Below, piece after piece: positions 7,270 to 14,628 of a DNA stretch of 19,239 nucleotides. The DNA lies in contig CALFEW010000981.1 of assembly GCA_937958365.1 (NCBI GenBank), positions 1 through 19,239 of the forward strand, read 5' to 3'. Both the position numbers and the translations under genes were made by a program. This DNA is from an uncultured Chloroflexota bacterium (GTDB taxonomy: Bacteria; Chloroflexota; Anaerolineae; Promineifilales; Promineifilaceae). How positions within the stretch are numbered: the stretch's first letter is position 1; each line of letters begins with the position of its first letter. A model generated the notes under the pieces. That model was not told where the DNA came from and ran no database searches. It saw only the letters and a list, made by a program, of their open reading frames with translations.

Positions 7270-8007
7270 ATGAAAAACATTGGGGTTTTGCTGATAACCG
7301 GGATGGTGTTGATTGTCCTGGCGGCTTGTGGCGGTGGCACGGCCGTTTCTGAGCCAACAGTGGGCGAGAGTGGAGGGGGAGATACGGCCGTTATAGCTGC
7401 TGAACCCATGCCCGACCATACCGACGACATGACGATGGAAGACGAATCCGAGCAAACCATGTCCGAGGAAACCATGTCTGAGCAAAATGACACTATGACA
7501 GCAGTAGAAACCGGCACGGAATCCACCGATGGCGAAATGACCGAATCTAGCATGGATGCCATGGCCGAATTACCCACCTGGCAAACCCTCCCGCTCATAG
7601 ACGCCAACAGCGGCCAAACCTTCACATTGAGCGACCTTGCCGGAAAAACGGTTTTTGTCGAACCGATGGCGACCTGGTGTACCAACTGCCGCCAGCAGTT
7701 GGGCAATGTGGCGCAAATCCGCCAGCAGTTCGGCGACGACGTGGTCTTTATCGGCCTCAGTTTGGAGACCAACCTGAATCCTGCCGACCTGGCTGCTTAC
7801 GCCACCAATCAGGGCTTCGACTGGACTTTTGCCGTGATGACGCCGGAAATGCTGCAAGCCCTGGCCGACACGTTTGGCCGCACCATCACCAACGCGCCCT
7901 CTACGCCCCACTTCATCATCCGCGCCAATGGCAGTTATACTGATCTGATAACAGGCATTGATTCGCCGGATCAACTTGTCCGGTTCATTCAGGACGCCCA
8001 AAGCTAA
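7270..8007 (+). CDS. Thioredoxin-fold (TlpA-like) lipoprotein with Met-rich acidic linker
   Basis: 245 residues from the ATG at 7270, chosen because AAAGGAG (7256-7262) precedes it at ideal spacing. The in-frame TTG at 7234 lacks this. The N-terminus is a lipoprotein signal peptide (MKNIGVLLITGMVLIVLAAC) with lipobox LAAC and Cys20 as the lipidation site, followed by Gly-Gly-Gly. Residues about 47-98 form a low-complexity linker rich in Glu/Asp/Ser/Thr and nine Met. The thioredoxin domain (about 104-245) has the redox motif WCTNC (Cys137 and Cys140) and a cis-Pro context STPHF. Such proteins reduce extracytoplasmic disulfides, for example in cytochrome c or Cu-site maturation. The CcdA gene begins 5 nt after the stop and would supply its electrons. 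The Met-rich linker might bind Cu(I), which is inference. Two ACGGCCGT copies fall in the linker region. Confidence 0.9.
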   Translation: MKNIGVLLITGMVLIVLAACGGGTAVSEPTVGESGGGDTAVIAAEPMPDHTDDMTMEDESEQTMSEETMSEQNDTMTAVETGTESTDGEMTESSMDAMAELPTWQTLPLIDANSGQTFTLSDLAGKTVFVEPMATWCTNCRQQLGNVAQIRQQFGDDVVFIGLSLETNLNPADLAAYATNQGFDWTFAVMTPEMLQALADTFGRTITNAPSTPHFIIRANGSYTDLITGIDSPDQLVRFIQDAQS

Positions 8008-8012
8008 CAGCC

Positions 8013-8669
8013 ATGAATCAGTTATTTGAAGCGTTCATTTTGGGCAACAGCGCCATCCTGACCAATGTGTGCATCCTGCCACTTTATCCTGGGCTGATTG
8101 CTTTTATGGCCGGTAACGTCAGCGCGCAAAAAGCGAGCAAATGGTTGGGGTTGATGGTATTGTTGGGGGTGTTGAGTTTGATGACGGCCGTAGGCGCGCT
8201 TCTGTACCTGTTCCAACAATCATTCAGCGTCATTTTGCCGGTCTTGCTGCCCATCATCTATACGGTCATCATCGGCCTGGGTATGCTCATGTTGTTTGGC
8301 CGCAACCCATTCAATCGTCTGAGTTCCATGCAGGCTCCCCTGCTGCGTAACCCTTACGTGGCCGCCTACGTTTACGGCCTGCTTCTAGGACCCATGACGT
8401 TACCTTGCGCCGGTCCCATCATTCTGAGCGCCTTTTTGTTAAGCGCCGGCAGCTTCACCGGTTTGGCGGATGGCTTGTTGTACTTTTTTGCCTTTGGCCT
8501 GGGTTTTGGCTGGCCGCTGGTGGTTCTACCTCTGCTCGCCATGCCTCTGCAACGCCGCTTCACCCAATGGACCACACACAACCACACGTTACTCACCCGC
8601 GTTTCTGGCATTTTGTTGGTGGCCATTGGCCTGTTAGGCATTTACGTTGATTTGTTACCAAACGTCTGA
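8013..8669 (+). CDS. ccdA: CcdA-type thiol-disulfide transmembrane electron carrier
   Basis: 218 residues, almost entirely hydrophobic with about six TM helices. The two family Cys positions are present: Cys20 in TNVCILPLYPGLIAFMAG and Cys132 in GPMTLPCAGPIILSAF. These form the redox pair that moves reducing equivalents from cytoplasmic thioredoxin across the membrane. The first motif has Leu-Tyr-Pro-Gly rather than the more usual Pro-rich form, but the pattern is kept. The ATG lies 5 nt after the lipoprotein stop with no clear ribosome binding site of its own, which suggests translational coupling. Function in a pair with the lipoprotein follows from family knowledge and adjacency. No cytochrome c biogenesis genes (ResB or CcsA type) are in the window, so the final thiol substrate is unknown. 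Confidence 0.9.
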   Translation: MNQLFEAFILGNSAILTNVCILPLYPGLIAFMAGNVSAQKASKWLGLMVLLGVLSLMTAVGALLYLFQQSFSVILPVLLPIIYTVIIGLGMLMLFGRNPFNRLSSMQAPLLRNPYVAAYVYGLLLGPMTLPCAGPIILSAFLLSAGSFTGLADGLLYFFAFGLGFGWPLVVLPLLAMPLQRRFTQWTTHNHTLLTRVSGILLVAIGLLGIYVDLLPNV

Positions 8670-8709
8670 TCATAACGATCCTACCAGACCAAAGCGTTGT
8701 GAATAGAAG

Positions 8710-8738
8710 AGGAACAATGAAGTCAAATGAGTGTTCCT
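8710..8738 (+). other. Small hairpin downstream of ccdA
   Basis: AGGAACA (8710-8716) pairs exactly with TGTTCCT (8732-8738) around a 15-nt loop. No T-tract follows, so it is a weak candidate for the end of the lipoprotein-ccdA transcript. The rest of 8670-8779 is AT-richer than its surroundings and shows nothing else I can name. Confidence 0.3.
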
Positions 8739-8779
8739 TGAAGGTTTGATGAATATTACTAAATAACTAGATGAATTTA

Positions 8780-8811
8780 GTGACAAGCGAAACTAAATTG
8801 TGTATTATACT
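8780..8811 (+). promoter_or_regulatory. Sigma-70-type promoter for the small RNA candidate
   Basis: A -35 box GTGACA (8780-8785) is followed by exactly 17 nt and then TATTAT (8803-8808). An overlapping TATACT (8806-8811) is an alternative -10. The surrounding DNA is AT-rich compared with its neighbours. The decamer TTATACTGGT at 8805-8814 is repeated exactly at the promoter candidate before the acyltransferase gene (18961-18970). Start of transcription is expected near 8815-8818. Confidence 0.65.
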
Positions 8812-8814
8812 GGT

Positions 8815-9022
8815 AAGCTTGATGAGGTTAGGGTTGAGGGAAAATTCCTCCCCCCCAAAAACTGGCACGAGAGAAACGCGACTGGAACACCTGAATTGAG
8901 CTTAGGGTAATGTTTCCCCTCCCTCAACCCTTGACATTGCCCGCTAGTCCATGCACCGCCCTCCTGGTGCATGGACGCCGAAAACATTACCGCCCTCTCC
9001 CCCAGAGGGCGGTTTTCGTTTT
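8815..9022 (+). ncRNA. Candidate structured small RNA (about 200 nt), family not recognised
   Basis: This lies between the convergent ccdA and zwf genes and has its own promoter and terminator but no supported ORF. Helix A pairs 8830-8841 with 8920-8931 (12 nt, perfect). Helix B pairs 8906-8915 with 8982-8991 (10 nt, perfect) and crosses A, so the two form a pseudoknot or are alternatives. Hairpin C pairs 8947-8957 with 8966-8976 (11 nt, perfect), with loop GCCCTCCT. A local hairpin at 8836-8850 competes with helix A. The terminator stem is 8989-9013. C/U-rich tracts with CCTCC occur at 8847-8851, 8918-8922 and in the hairpin C loop (8960-8964), and would be complementary to Shine-Dalgarno sequences. 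I compared it from memory with 6S, SRP, tmRNA and common riboswitch cores and found no match. The RNA gene is an inference from structure plus signals. Confidence 0.55.
8989..9022 (+). terminator. Intrinsic terminator of the small RNA candidate
   Basis: A perfect 10-bp GC-rich stem (8989-8998 with 9004-9013) and a five-C loop are followed by TTTTCGTTTT (9013-9022). On the plus strand this is a strong Rho-independent terminator. Read from the minus strand, the same stem follows the zwf stop but has only a weak T-run, so it may stop zwf transcripts less efficiently. Confidence 0.85.
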
Positions 9023-9045
9023 AAACCACTGGAAAATCGGCAAAA

Positions 9046-10494
9046 CTATGGTTGATGGCAACCTTGTCGCCAGACACGGCCGTCACGAGCCAACAATTCA
9101 TCCGCCTCCACCGGGCCTGAACTGCCCGGCTCATAGTCAACCATCGCTGGCGCTCCTTCCGTTTCCCAACCCATCAAAACAGGATCAATAAGCTGCCAGG
9201 CCGCTTCAATCCCGTCACTGCGCGTAAAAAGGGAAGCATCCCCGCGAATGGCATCCAACAGCAGCCGCTCATAGGCGTCCGGCAGCGAATTGCCCTTGAA
9301 CGACGACTGGTAATGAAACTCCATATCCACCGATTGCGTCACACGCTCGTCGGGCACTTTGGCCTCAAACTTGAGATGAATCCCTTCATCCGGTTGGATA
9401 CATATAGACATAATATTAGACGTAAAGTCGCCATCATCCAACCCTTCAAACATGAGGTGCGGCGGCTTCTTGAATTGGACGACAATTTCGGAGTTTTTTC
9501 TGGGTAGCGCTTTGCCGGAGCGTAGATAAAATGGCACGCCCTGCCAGCGCCAATTGTCCACATAAAGCTTTAGAGCGGCGTAAGTGGCCGTCTGCGATCC
9601 TTCGGCCACACCCTCGGCCGTCCGGTAGCCGACGTACTGCGCCCGCACTGTGTCGGCCAGGGCTATGGGCCGCACGGAGTTGAGCAGCTTCACTTTCTCG
9701 TTGCGCACCGCATCGGCGGCAAAAGAAGCAGGGGGTTCGATGGCAACCAACGACAACAACTGCATCAAGTGATTTTGAAACATGTCGCGCATGACGCCGG
9801 CCTGGTCGTAATAACCGGCCCTGTGGCCCACGTCCACGCTTTCCGCTACGGTAATCTGCACGTTGTCTATGTAGTTACGATTCCAGATGGGTTCAAAAAT
9901 GGTGTTGGCAAAACGAAAATAGAGGATGTTTTGCGCGGTTTCTTTGCCCAGGTAATGGTCTATGCGATAAATTTGACGTTCACGGAACACGCCATGAACC
10001 GCCTCGTTTAGCTCTTGAGCCGAGGCCAGGTTGTGACCAAACGGCTTTTCGATGACGACGTGCCGCCATCCAGAATCGGGTTCACGCGCTAAGCCTGCAT
10101 TGCCGAGGTTTTTGATGATGGGCACAAAAAAATTGGGCGCGGTTGCCAGGTAATACAGGCGATTGGTGGGACCATCTTCCAGGTTGCCCAGGTAAGCGCG
10201 GAGATTTTCAAAGTCAACGGCCGTTGCCAAATCGCCACGAAAATACCAGATACGCGATTGGAACGTCTGCCAATCAGCTTCGTCAAACGCATCAACCGCA
10301 AACGCATTCATTCCTGCCAGCAAATGCTGGCGAAAATAATCGTGGGTCCAGTCGCGGCGGGCAAAACCAACAATGTTAAAAGCCGGCAGCCGCCCTTTGC
10401 AGAAAGAGCTAAAAAGCGCCGGGATCAATTTTCGCTCGGTCAGATCGCCCGTCGCGCCAAAGATGACAATGGTAATCGGATCGTTTGTGTCCAC
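9046..10494 (-). CDS. zwf: Glucose-6-phosphate 1-dehydrogenase
   Basis: 482 residues, usual length. The nucleotide-binding motif GATGDLT is at 13-19, IEKPFG at 148-153, and the substrate-binding/catalytic motif RIDHYLGKE at 177-185. It oxidises glucose 6-phosphate to 6-phosphogluconolactone with NAD(P)+, the first step of the oxidative pentose phosphate pathway, in the cytoplasm. The start is a GTG at 10494 (MDTNDPITIVIFGATGD), preceded by an AGAGGAAA-like site about 10 nt upstream. No in-frame ATG fits better. The upstream gene on the same strand, 140 bp away, is gnd, so the two may be cotranscribed. The lactonase gene (pgl) that often accompanies them is not in the window. Two ACGGCCGT copies are in the gene. 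Confidence 0.97.
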   Translation of the reverse strand: MDTNDPITIVIFGATGDLTERKLIPALFSSFCKGRLPAFNIVGFARRDWTHDYFRQHLLAGMNAFAVDAFDEADWQTFQSRIWYFRGDLATAVDFENLRAYLGNLEDGPTNRLYYLATAPNFFVPIIKNLGNAGLAREPDSGWRHVVIEKPFGHNLASAQELNEAVHGVFRERQIYRIDHYLGKETAQNILYFRFANTIFEPIWNRNYIDNVQITVAESVDVGHRAGYYDQAGVMRDMFQNHLMQLLSLVAIEPPASFAADAVRNEKVKLLNSVRPIALADTVRAQYVGYRTAEGVAEGSQTATYAALKLYVDNWRWQGVPFYLRSGKALPRKNSEIVVQFKKPPHLMFEGLDDGDFTSNIMSICIQPDEGIHLKFEAKVPDERVTQSVDMEFHYQSSFKGNSLPDAYERLLLDAIRGDASLFTRSDGIEAAWQLIDPVLMGWETEGAPAMVDYEPGSSGPVEADELLARDGRVWRQGCHQP

Positions 10495-10533
10495 GTATCA
10501 GGTTTTCCTCTCATCCACTCCATCCAGAAGAAC

Positions 10534-10569
10534 GGGATGCTTCGCTCCGAAGACTCCGCTCAGCATGAC
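10534..10569. repeat. REP-like imperfect palindrome between gnd and zwf
   Basis: An outer ATGCT (10537-10541) can pair with AGCAT (10562-10566), and inside it CTTCG (10540-10544) can pair with CGAAG (10548-10552). The phrase GATGCTTCGC followed by CTCAGCATGAC resembles short intergenic palindromic repeats I have seen scattered in several bacterial genomes. Only one copy is in this window, so its repeat nature is inferred. It lies about 40-75 nt upstream of the zwf start. Confidence 0.45.
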
Positions 10570-10634
10570 GATGCAGGGTAAATTTGTAAAGAAGATGTTT
10601 CGTTCGATGAACCATGCCGAAACAAGCTATGTTT

Positions 10635-12104
10635 TCAGGCGTCATACGTGGTGGCCGTAACGTTGCCGCCCCCGCCGGTCCAATTGGTATGGAAAAATTC
10701 GCCTCGCGGTCGGTCTACGCGCTCGTAAGTGTGCGCGCCAAAGTAGTCGCGTTGGGCCTGGAGTAGATTGGCGGGCAGCCGTTCGCGGCGATAGCCATCG
10801 AAAAAGGAGAGGGCGCTGGACAGCGCCGGAACAGGCACGCCTGATTCGGCGGCGGTAGCCACCACGCGCCGCCAGGCAGCCTGAGCCGACAAGACTTGCT
10901 CTTTGAAGTAAGGAGCAAGCAGCAGGTTGGTCAATTGCGGATTCTCTCCGTAAGCGGCTTGGATATTGTCTAGAAACGCGGCGCGGATGATGCAGCCTTC
11001 GCGCCACATGAGGGCGATGCCGCCATAGTTGAGATGCCAGCCATATGCCTGGGAAGCGGCGCGGAAGAGCATGTAACCCTGGGTGTATGAGATGATTTTG
11101 GCGGCGTAGAGCGCTTCGCGCAGGTCGTCGAGGAAAGCGTTTTTGTCTCCGGTGAACAACGCGGGGGCCGGGCCGGGAAGCACGGCCGTTGCCGCCACGC
11201 GCTCATCTTTCAACGTCGAGAGGAAACGGGCAAACACCGCTTCGCCGATGAGGGTGAGCGGGATGCCCTGTTCCAAAGCGGCAACGGCCGTCCACTTCCC
11301 CGTCCCCTTTTGCCCCGCAGAATCCAGAATTTTGTCTATCATGGGCGCGCCATCTTCGGCCCGGACGGCCAGAATCTCGGCGGTAATCTGAATCAGGTAA
11401 GAGTCCAGTTTGCCCCGGTTCCAATCGGCAAAAATGCGGCCCATTTCTGCCGGAGTCAGGCCCAATAGACTGCGCATCAAATCATAGACTTCACCGATCA
11501 ACTGCATGTCGCCATACTCAATGCCGTTGTGAACCATTTTCACAAAATGGCCGGCCCCATCTTCGCCGACCCAATCGCAGCAAGGCGTGCCATCGGCCAC
11601 TTTGGCGGCAATCGCCTGGAAAATTTCTTTGATGTGCGGCCAGGCGGCCGGCGAACCGCCAGGCATGAGCGAAGGGCCGTGCCGCGCCCCTTCTTCGCCG
11701 CCGGAGACGCCGCTGCCGACAAACAGAAAGCCCTGCGCCTCCAGCGCCTGCGTGCGGCGCGTGGTATCCTGGTAATTGGAATTTCCGCCGTCAATGAGGA
11801 TGTCTCCGGCTTCGAGGTGGGGTAAAATCTGCGTGATTACCTCATCAACCGGCTGACCGGCCTTTATCATTAACATCACGCGGCGGGGTCTTTTTAGCTT
11901 ACTGACCAATTCGGCAATAGAATAAGCGCCTAAAATAGCGCTCCCTCTGGCGTTGCCCGATAAAAATTCCTCTGTTGCGTCCGCCGTGCGGTTATAAACA
12001 ACCACCGTAAAGCCCTGGTCGTTCATGTTGAGGGCTAAGTTTTGCCCCATCACGGCCAGACCAATTAAGCCGATGTCGGCCGTTTCCTGGTTCATGTCGT
12101 TCAT
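10635..12104 (-). CDS. gnd: 6-phosphogluconate dehydrogenase, decarboxylating
   Basis: 489 residues from the ATG at 12104. AGGAG (complement of 12114-12118) precedes it at 9 nt. A TTG three bases upstream is possible but less likely. The N-terminal Rossmann fold has GLAVMG (15-20) and NRT (38-40), fitting NADP+ use. The signature GSGVSGGEEGARHGPSLMPGG begins near residue 131, and the catalytic Lys/Asn segment FVKMVHNGIEYGDMQ follows. The C-terminal tail with FHTNWTGGGGNV contributes to the partner subunit's active site. It converts 6-phosphogluconate to ribulose 5-phosphate, CO2 and NADPH. Its length is normal for the homodimeric long form. zwf lies downstream on the same strand, giving an oxidative pentose phosphate pair. 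Copies of ACGGCCGT are at 11182 and 11284. Confidence 0.97.
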   Translation of the reverse strand: MNDMNQETADIGLIGLAVMGQNLALNMNDQGFTVVVYNRTADATEEFLSGNARGSAILGAYSIAELVSKLKRPRRVMLMIKAGQPVDEVITQILPHLEAGDILIDGGNSNYQDTTRRTQALEAQGFLFVGSGVSGGEEGARHGPSLMPGGSPAAWPHIKEIFQAIAAKVADGTPCCDWVGEDGAGHFVKMVHNGIEYGDMQLIGEVYDLMRSLLGLTPAEMGRIFADWNRGKLDSYLIQITAEILAVRAEDGAPMIDKILDSAGQKGTGKWTAVAALEQGIPLTLIGEAVFARFLSTLKDERVAATAVLPGPAPALFTGDKNAFLDDLREALYAAKIISYTQGYMLFRAASQAYGWHLNYGGIALMWREGCIIRAAFLDNIQAAYGENPQLTNLLLAPYFKEQVLSAQAAWRRVVATAAESGVPVPALSSALSFFDGYRRERLPANLLQAQRDYFGAHTYERVDRPRGEFFHTNWTGGGGNVTATTYDA

Positions 12105-12331
12105 CAATCAACGCTCCTTGGTTTGTTGGATCAGAAAGCGCGTGTGAAGCGTTTCTGGGGAGTCGGTTGGTTGGCGTGCTTGCCAACCGGCCAGTTTATT
12201 GGACGTGGTGGTGTGGTGGGTTGTGGTGTGATGAAATTATTGACGGCCGTCCATTTTTGCAGCCTGGCCTGTTTAACCCACTGAAGAGGCAATCTATGAG
12301 CATCGTTATGGTAAAGATATGATCTATGGCA

Positions 12332-12358
12332 TTTACCACACGCCCCTCATGGTATACT
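12332..12358 (+). promoter_or_regulatory. Possible promoter for the glycogen debranching enzyme gene
   Basis: TATACT (12353-12358) is a good -10 box. The best -35 is TTTACC (12332-12337), at a short 15-nt spacing. If used, it would leave an untranslated leader of about 150 nt containing the 12475-12490 hairpin. Only the -10 is persuasive. Confidence 0.35.
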
Positions 12359-12474
12359 CTTGAAGAAGTCTTACGCCATCGCAGTTTACTTCCGAGATAG
12401 TTTACCCCAGAATAAAAATAATGCGTGAACCCATCCTGCCAGGCGTTATATGATTAACAAAATGGATAGAAAAG

Positions 12475-12490
12475 GCCCCATCATTGGGGC
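12475..12490 (+). promoter_or_regulatory. Leader hairpin just upstream of the debranching enzyme ribosome binding site
   Basis: GCCCCA (12475-12480) pairs with TGGGGC (12485-12490) around the four-base loop TCAT. The Shine-Dalgarno AGAGGAG (12501-12507) begins 10 nt later. It is compact enough to protect or modulate the initiation region. There is no T-tract, so it is not a terminator. Confidence 0.35.
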
Positions 12491-12513
12491 GCACCACAAG
12501 AGAGGAGTACCTG

Positions 12514-14523
12514 ATGGTCATTAACTTTGGACGCGACGTTTGTGGAGATTTAGCCAACACCGAACGGCGTGAATGGCTGGTGACAAATGGCATTGGCGGA
12601 TTTGCCTCCGGGACAATTGCCGGCTTGCTGACGCGCCGTTATCACGGCCTGTTGTTTGTGCCTTTGCAGCCACCCGTCGGGCGTATGCTGCTGGTTTCCA
12701 AGCTGGAGGAAACGGCCGTTTACGCCAACCACACTTACCCCCTGTATATCAACCGCTGGACGGGCGGCGTCCTGAAACCCAACGGCTACCATTACCTGGA
12801 ACAATTTCAGCTAAAAGGCACAACGCCGGTTTGGACTTTTGCCTTTGCCGATGCCTTGTTGGAAAAACGCATCTGGATGCAGCAGGGAGCAAACACCACC
12901 TACGTCCAATATTTGCTCCGCCGGGCCACAGAACCACTGCAACTTACCACCCGCGTGCTGGTGAACTATCGCAATTACCACAACAACTCCCGCGCTGACG
13001 GCTGGGAAATGAAAATTGACCCTATCAAAAAAGGGCTTAAAGTCACCGCCTATGACGGGGCCGTGCCCTATTATTTGTTGAGCGACCGGGCAACGGCCGT
13101 GCCGCAGCATGATTGGTATCGCCGCTTTTTCCTCATGCGCGAAGCCAACCGGGGCCTGGACGCCATTGAAGACCACCTGCACGCCGGAGATTATGAGATC
13201 ACTTTACAGGCCGGCGAATCAGTGACGTTTGTATTTAGCACTGAAACGACGCCTAATCTGAATGGCGCGGCTGCCTACGCCGAACGCCAACAATACGAAA
13301 CCTCTTTATTGGCGAAAGCCAACAACAATTGCTCCGACCCGCTGTTCAAGCCGTACATTGATCAGTTGATCCTGTCCGCCGACCAATTTGTGGTGAAACG
13401 GCCGTTACCCACCCGACCCAACGGCCGTTCCATCCTCGCCGGCTACCACTGGTTCAGCGATTGGAGCCGCGACACCATGGTCGCGCTGCCCGGTTTGCTG
13501 CTCACTACCGGCCGTTACGAAGACGCCGCCATGATTTTGCGCACCTACGCCTACTTCATAGACCAGGGCATGTTACCCAACCGCTTCCCCGATGGCGCCG
13601 AAAAGCCCGAATACCACGCCGTAGACGCCACCCTTTGGTATTTTGAAGCCATCCGCGCCTACTACACCGCCACCCAGGACATCCATCTCGTCCGCGAACT
13701 CTATCCGGTGCTGCAAGACATCATCGCCTGGCACCAGCGCGGCACGCGCTACAACATCGGCGTAGACCAGACCGACGGCCTGCTTTTCGCCGGTGAAGCA
13801 GGGCATCGCCTCACCTGGATGAACGCCGAAGCCGCCGAATGGGTCGTCACGCCGCGCATCGGCAAACCGGTAGAAGTCAACGCGCTCTGGTATAACGCCC
13901 TGTCCATCATGGCCGAATTCGCCGCCATACTCGGTTATGAAAGCCCCAATTACCAGGAAATGGCCGTCAAAGCCAAAACCGGGTTTGCCCGCTTTTGGAA
14001 TACGGAACGCAACTACTGCTTCGACATCATAGACGTGCCCGGCCAGGACGGGCAAACGTCCAACGACGCCCGCCTGCGCCCCAATCAACTTCTGGCCGTC
14101 TCCCTACCCTACAGCCCGCTCTCGCCGGAACAACAAAAGGCCATCGTGGACGTTTGCAGCCGCCACCTGCTTACCTCGCACGGTTTGCGCACACTCACCG
14201 GCAGCGATCCCGGCTACATCGGCAGCTATGGCGGCGACGAACGGCAGCGCGCCGCCGCTTATCATCAGGGCACTGTTTGGAGCTGGTTGATTGGACCGTT
14301 TGTCCAGGCGCATCTACGGGTTTATAATGACAACGAACAGGCACGCACCTTCCTGACCCCGCTATTCCATCACCTTTCAGATTATGGAGTAGGCAGCATC
14401 AGCGACGTGTTTGATGGCGACCCGCCCTTCACGCCGCGCGGCTGCATTGCCAAAGCCTGGAGCGTCGGCGAACTTTTGAGAGTTTGCCAGGCCACGTTTA
14501 CGGCCGTAAAGACTGAAGACTAA
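12514..14523 (+). CDS. Glycogen debranching enzyme (amylo-alpha-1,6-glucosidase family)
   Basis: 669 residues from the ATG at 12514, with AGAGGAG six nt upstream. The in-frame TTG at 12484 is rejected. The N-terminal bacterial/archaeal GDE domain (about 1-270) starts with the hallmark WLVTNGIGGFASGTIAGL and TRRYHGLL (about 21-47). The C-terminal alpha/alpha-barrel catalytic domain (about 290-669) carries HWFSDWSRDTMVALPGLLL (from about residue 312), DATLWYFEAI (about 370) and GHRLTWMNAE (about 431-440), as expected for the GDE_C family. It hydrolyses alpha-1,6 branch stubs of glycogen or related alpha-glucans in the cytoplasm. No glycogen synthase, phosphorylase or branching enzyme is in the window. 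It is followed directly by a CCGTATT-type inverted repeat. Five ACGGCCGT copies are within the gene. Confidence 0.93.
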   Translation: MVINFGRDVCGDLANTERREWLVTNGIGGFASGTIAGLLTRRYHGLLFVPLQPPVGRMLLVSKLEETAVYANHTYPLYINRWTGGVLKPNGYHYLEQFQLKGTTPVWTFAFADALLEKRIWMQQGANTTYVQYLLRRATEPLQLTTRVLVNYRNYHNNSRADGWEMKIDPIKKGLKVTAYDGAVPYYLLSDRATAVPQHDWYRRFFLMREANRGLDAIEDHLHAGDYEITLQAGESVTFVFSTETTPNLNGAAAYAERQQYETSLLAKANNNCSDPLFKPYIDQLILSADQFVVKRPLPTRPNGRSILAGYHWFSDWSRDTMVALPGLLLTTGRYEDAAMILRTYAYFIDQGMLPNRFPDGAEKPEYHAVDATLWYFEAIRAYYTATQDIHLVRELYPVLQDIIAWHQRGTRYNIGVDQTDGLLFAGEAGHRLTWMNAEAAEWVVTPRIGKPVEVNALWYNALSIMAEFAAILGYESPNYQEMAVKAKTGFARFWNTERNYCFDIIDVPGQDGQTSNDARLRPNQLLAVSLPYSPLSPEQQKAIVDVCSRHLLTSHGLRTLTGSDPGYIGSYGGDERQRAAAYHQGTVWSWLIGPFVQAHLRVYNDNEQARTFLTPLFHHLSDYGVGSISDVFDGDPPFTPRGCIAKAWSVGELLRVCQATFTAVKTED

Positions 14524-14525
14524 TA

Positions 14526-14601
14526 CCCGTAGCCCGTAACCCGTATTCCGTATTCCGTAGGTAGCGCCTACGGAATACGGGTTACGGAATACCAAATACG
14601 G
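14526..14601. repeat. CCGTATT-type inverted repeat between the debranching enzyme and pepT genes
   Basis: The core is a perfect 14-bp stem, 14548-14561 with 14567-14580, with a five-base loop TAGCG. The outer arms continue the same unit imperfectly (CCCGTAACCCGTATT on the left, GGGTTACGGAATA on the right), the left arm having one extra ATTCCGT unit. The element begins within three bases of the stop codon. It is the same family as 4283-4392. No T-tract follows. Confidence 0.8.
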
Positions 14602-14628
14602 CTCCCATCCCTACCTTTAGAGATTGAT

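Larger units (their letters stand above)
12105..12513. other. Divergent intergenic region between gnd and the debranching enzyme gene
   Basis: This gene-free stretch of about 400 bp carries the gnd ribosome binding site and a small hairpin GGTTGGC/GCCAACC (12169-12175 with 12182-12188) of the GGTT/CCAA repeat type. It also has a GT-rich run (about 12200-12235), one ACGGCCGT at 12243, a possible plus-strand promoter (12332-12358) and a hairpin near the debranching enzyme start (12475-12490). I see no ORF with coding character and no RNA gene in it. The gnd promoter must lie here, but I cannot place it with confidence. Confidence 0.6.

Noticed and set aside
8815..9022. Small RNA candidate as 6S RNA, SRP RNA or a riboswitch
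   Set aside because: The long helix closes 8830-8931, not the transcript ends as in 6S. There is no SRP apical GGAA/GGAG motif and no known riboswitch core, and no gene follows on the same strand. Kept only as an unassigned RNA.
8910..9191. 93-residue plus-strand frame over the terminator
   Set aside because: It spans hairpin C and the intrinsic terminator and then runs antisense into zwf. It has no ribosome binding site and a Pro/Leu-rich random composition.
13573..14088. 171-residue minus-strand frame opposite the debranching enzyme
   Set aside because: It is a shadow frame of a well-supported gene and has no motif of its own.
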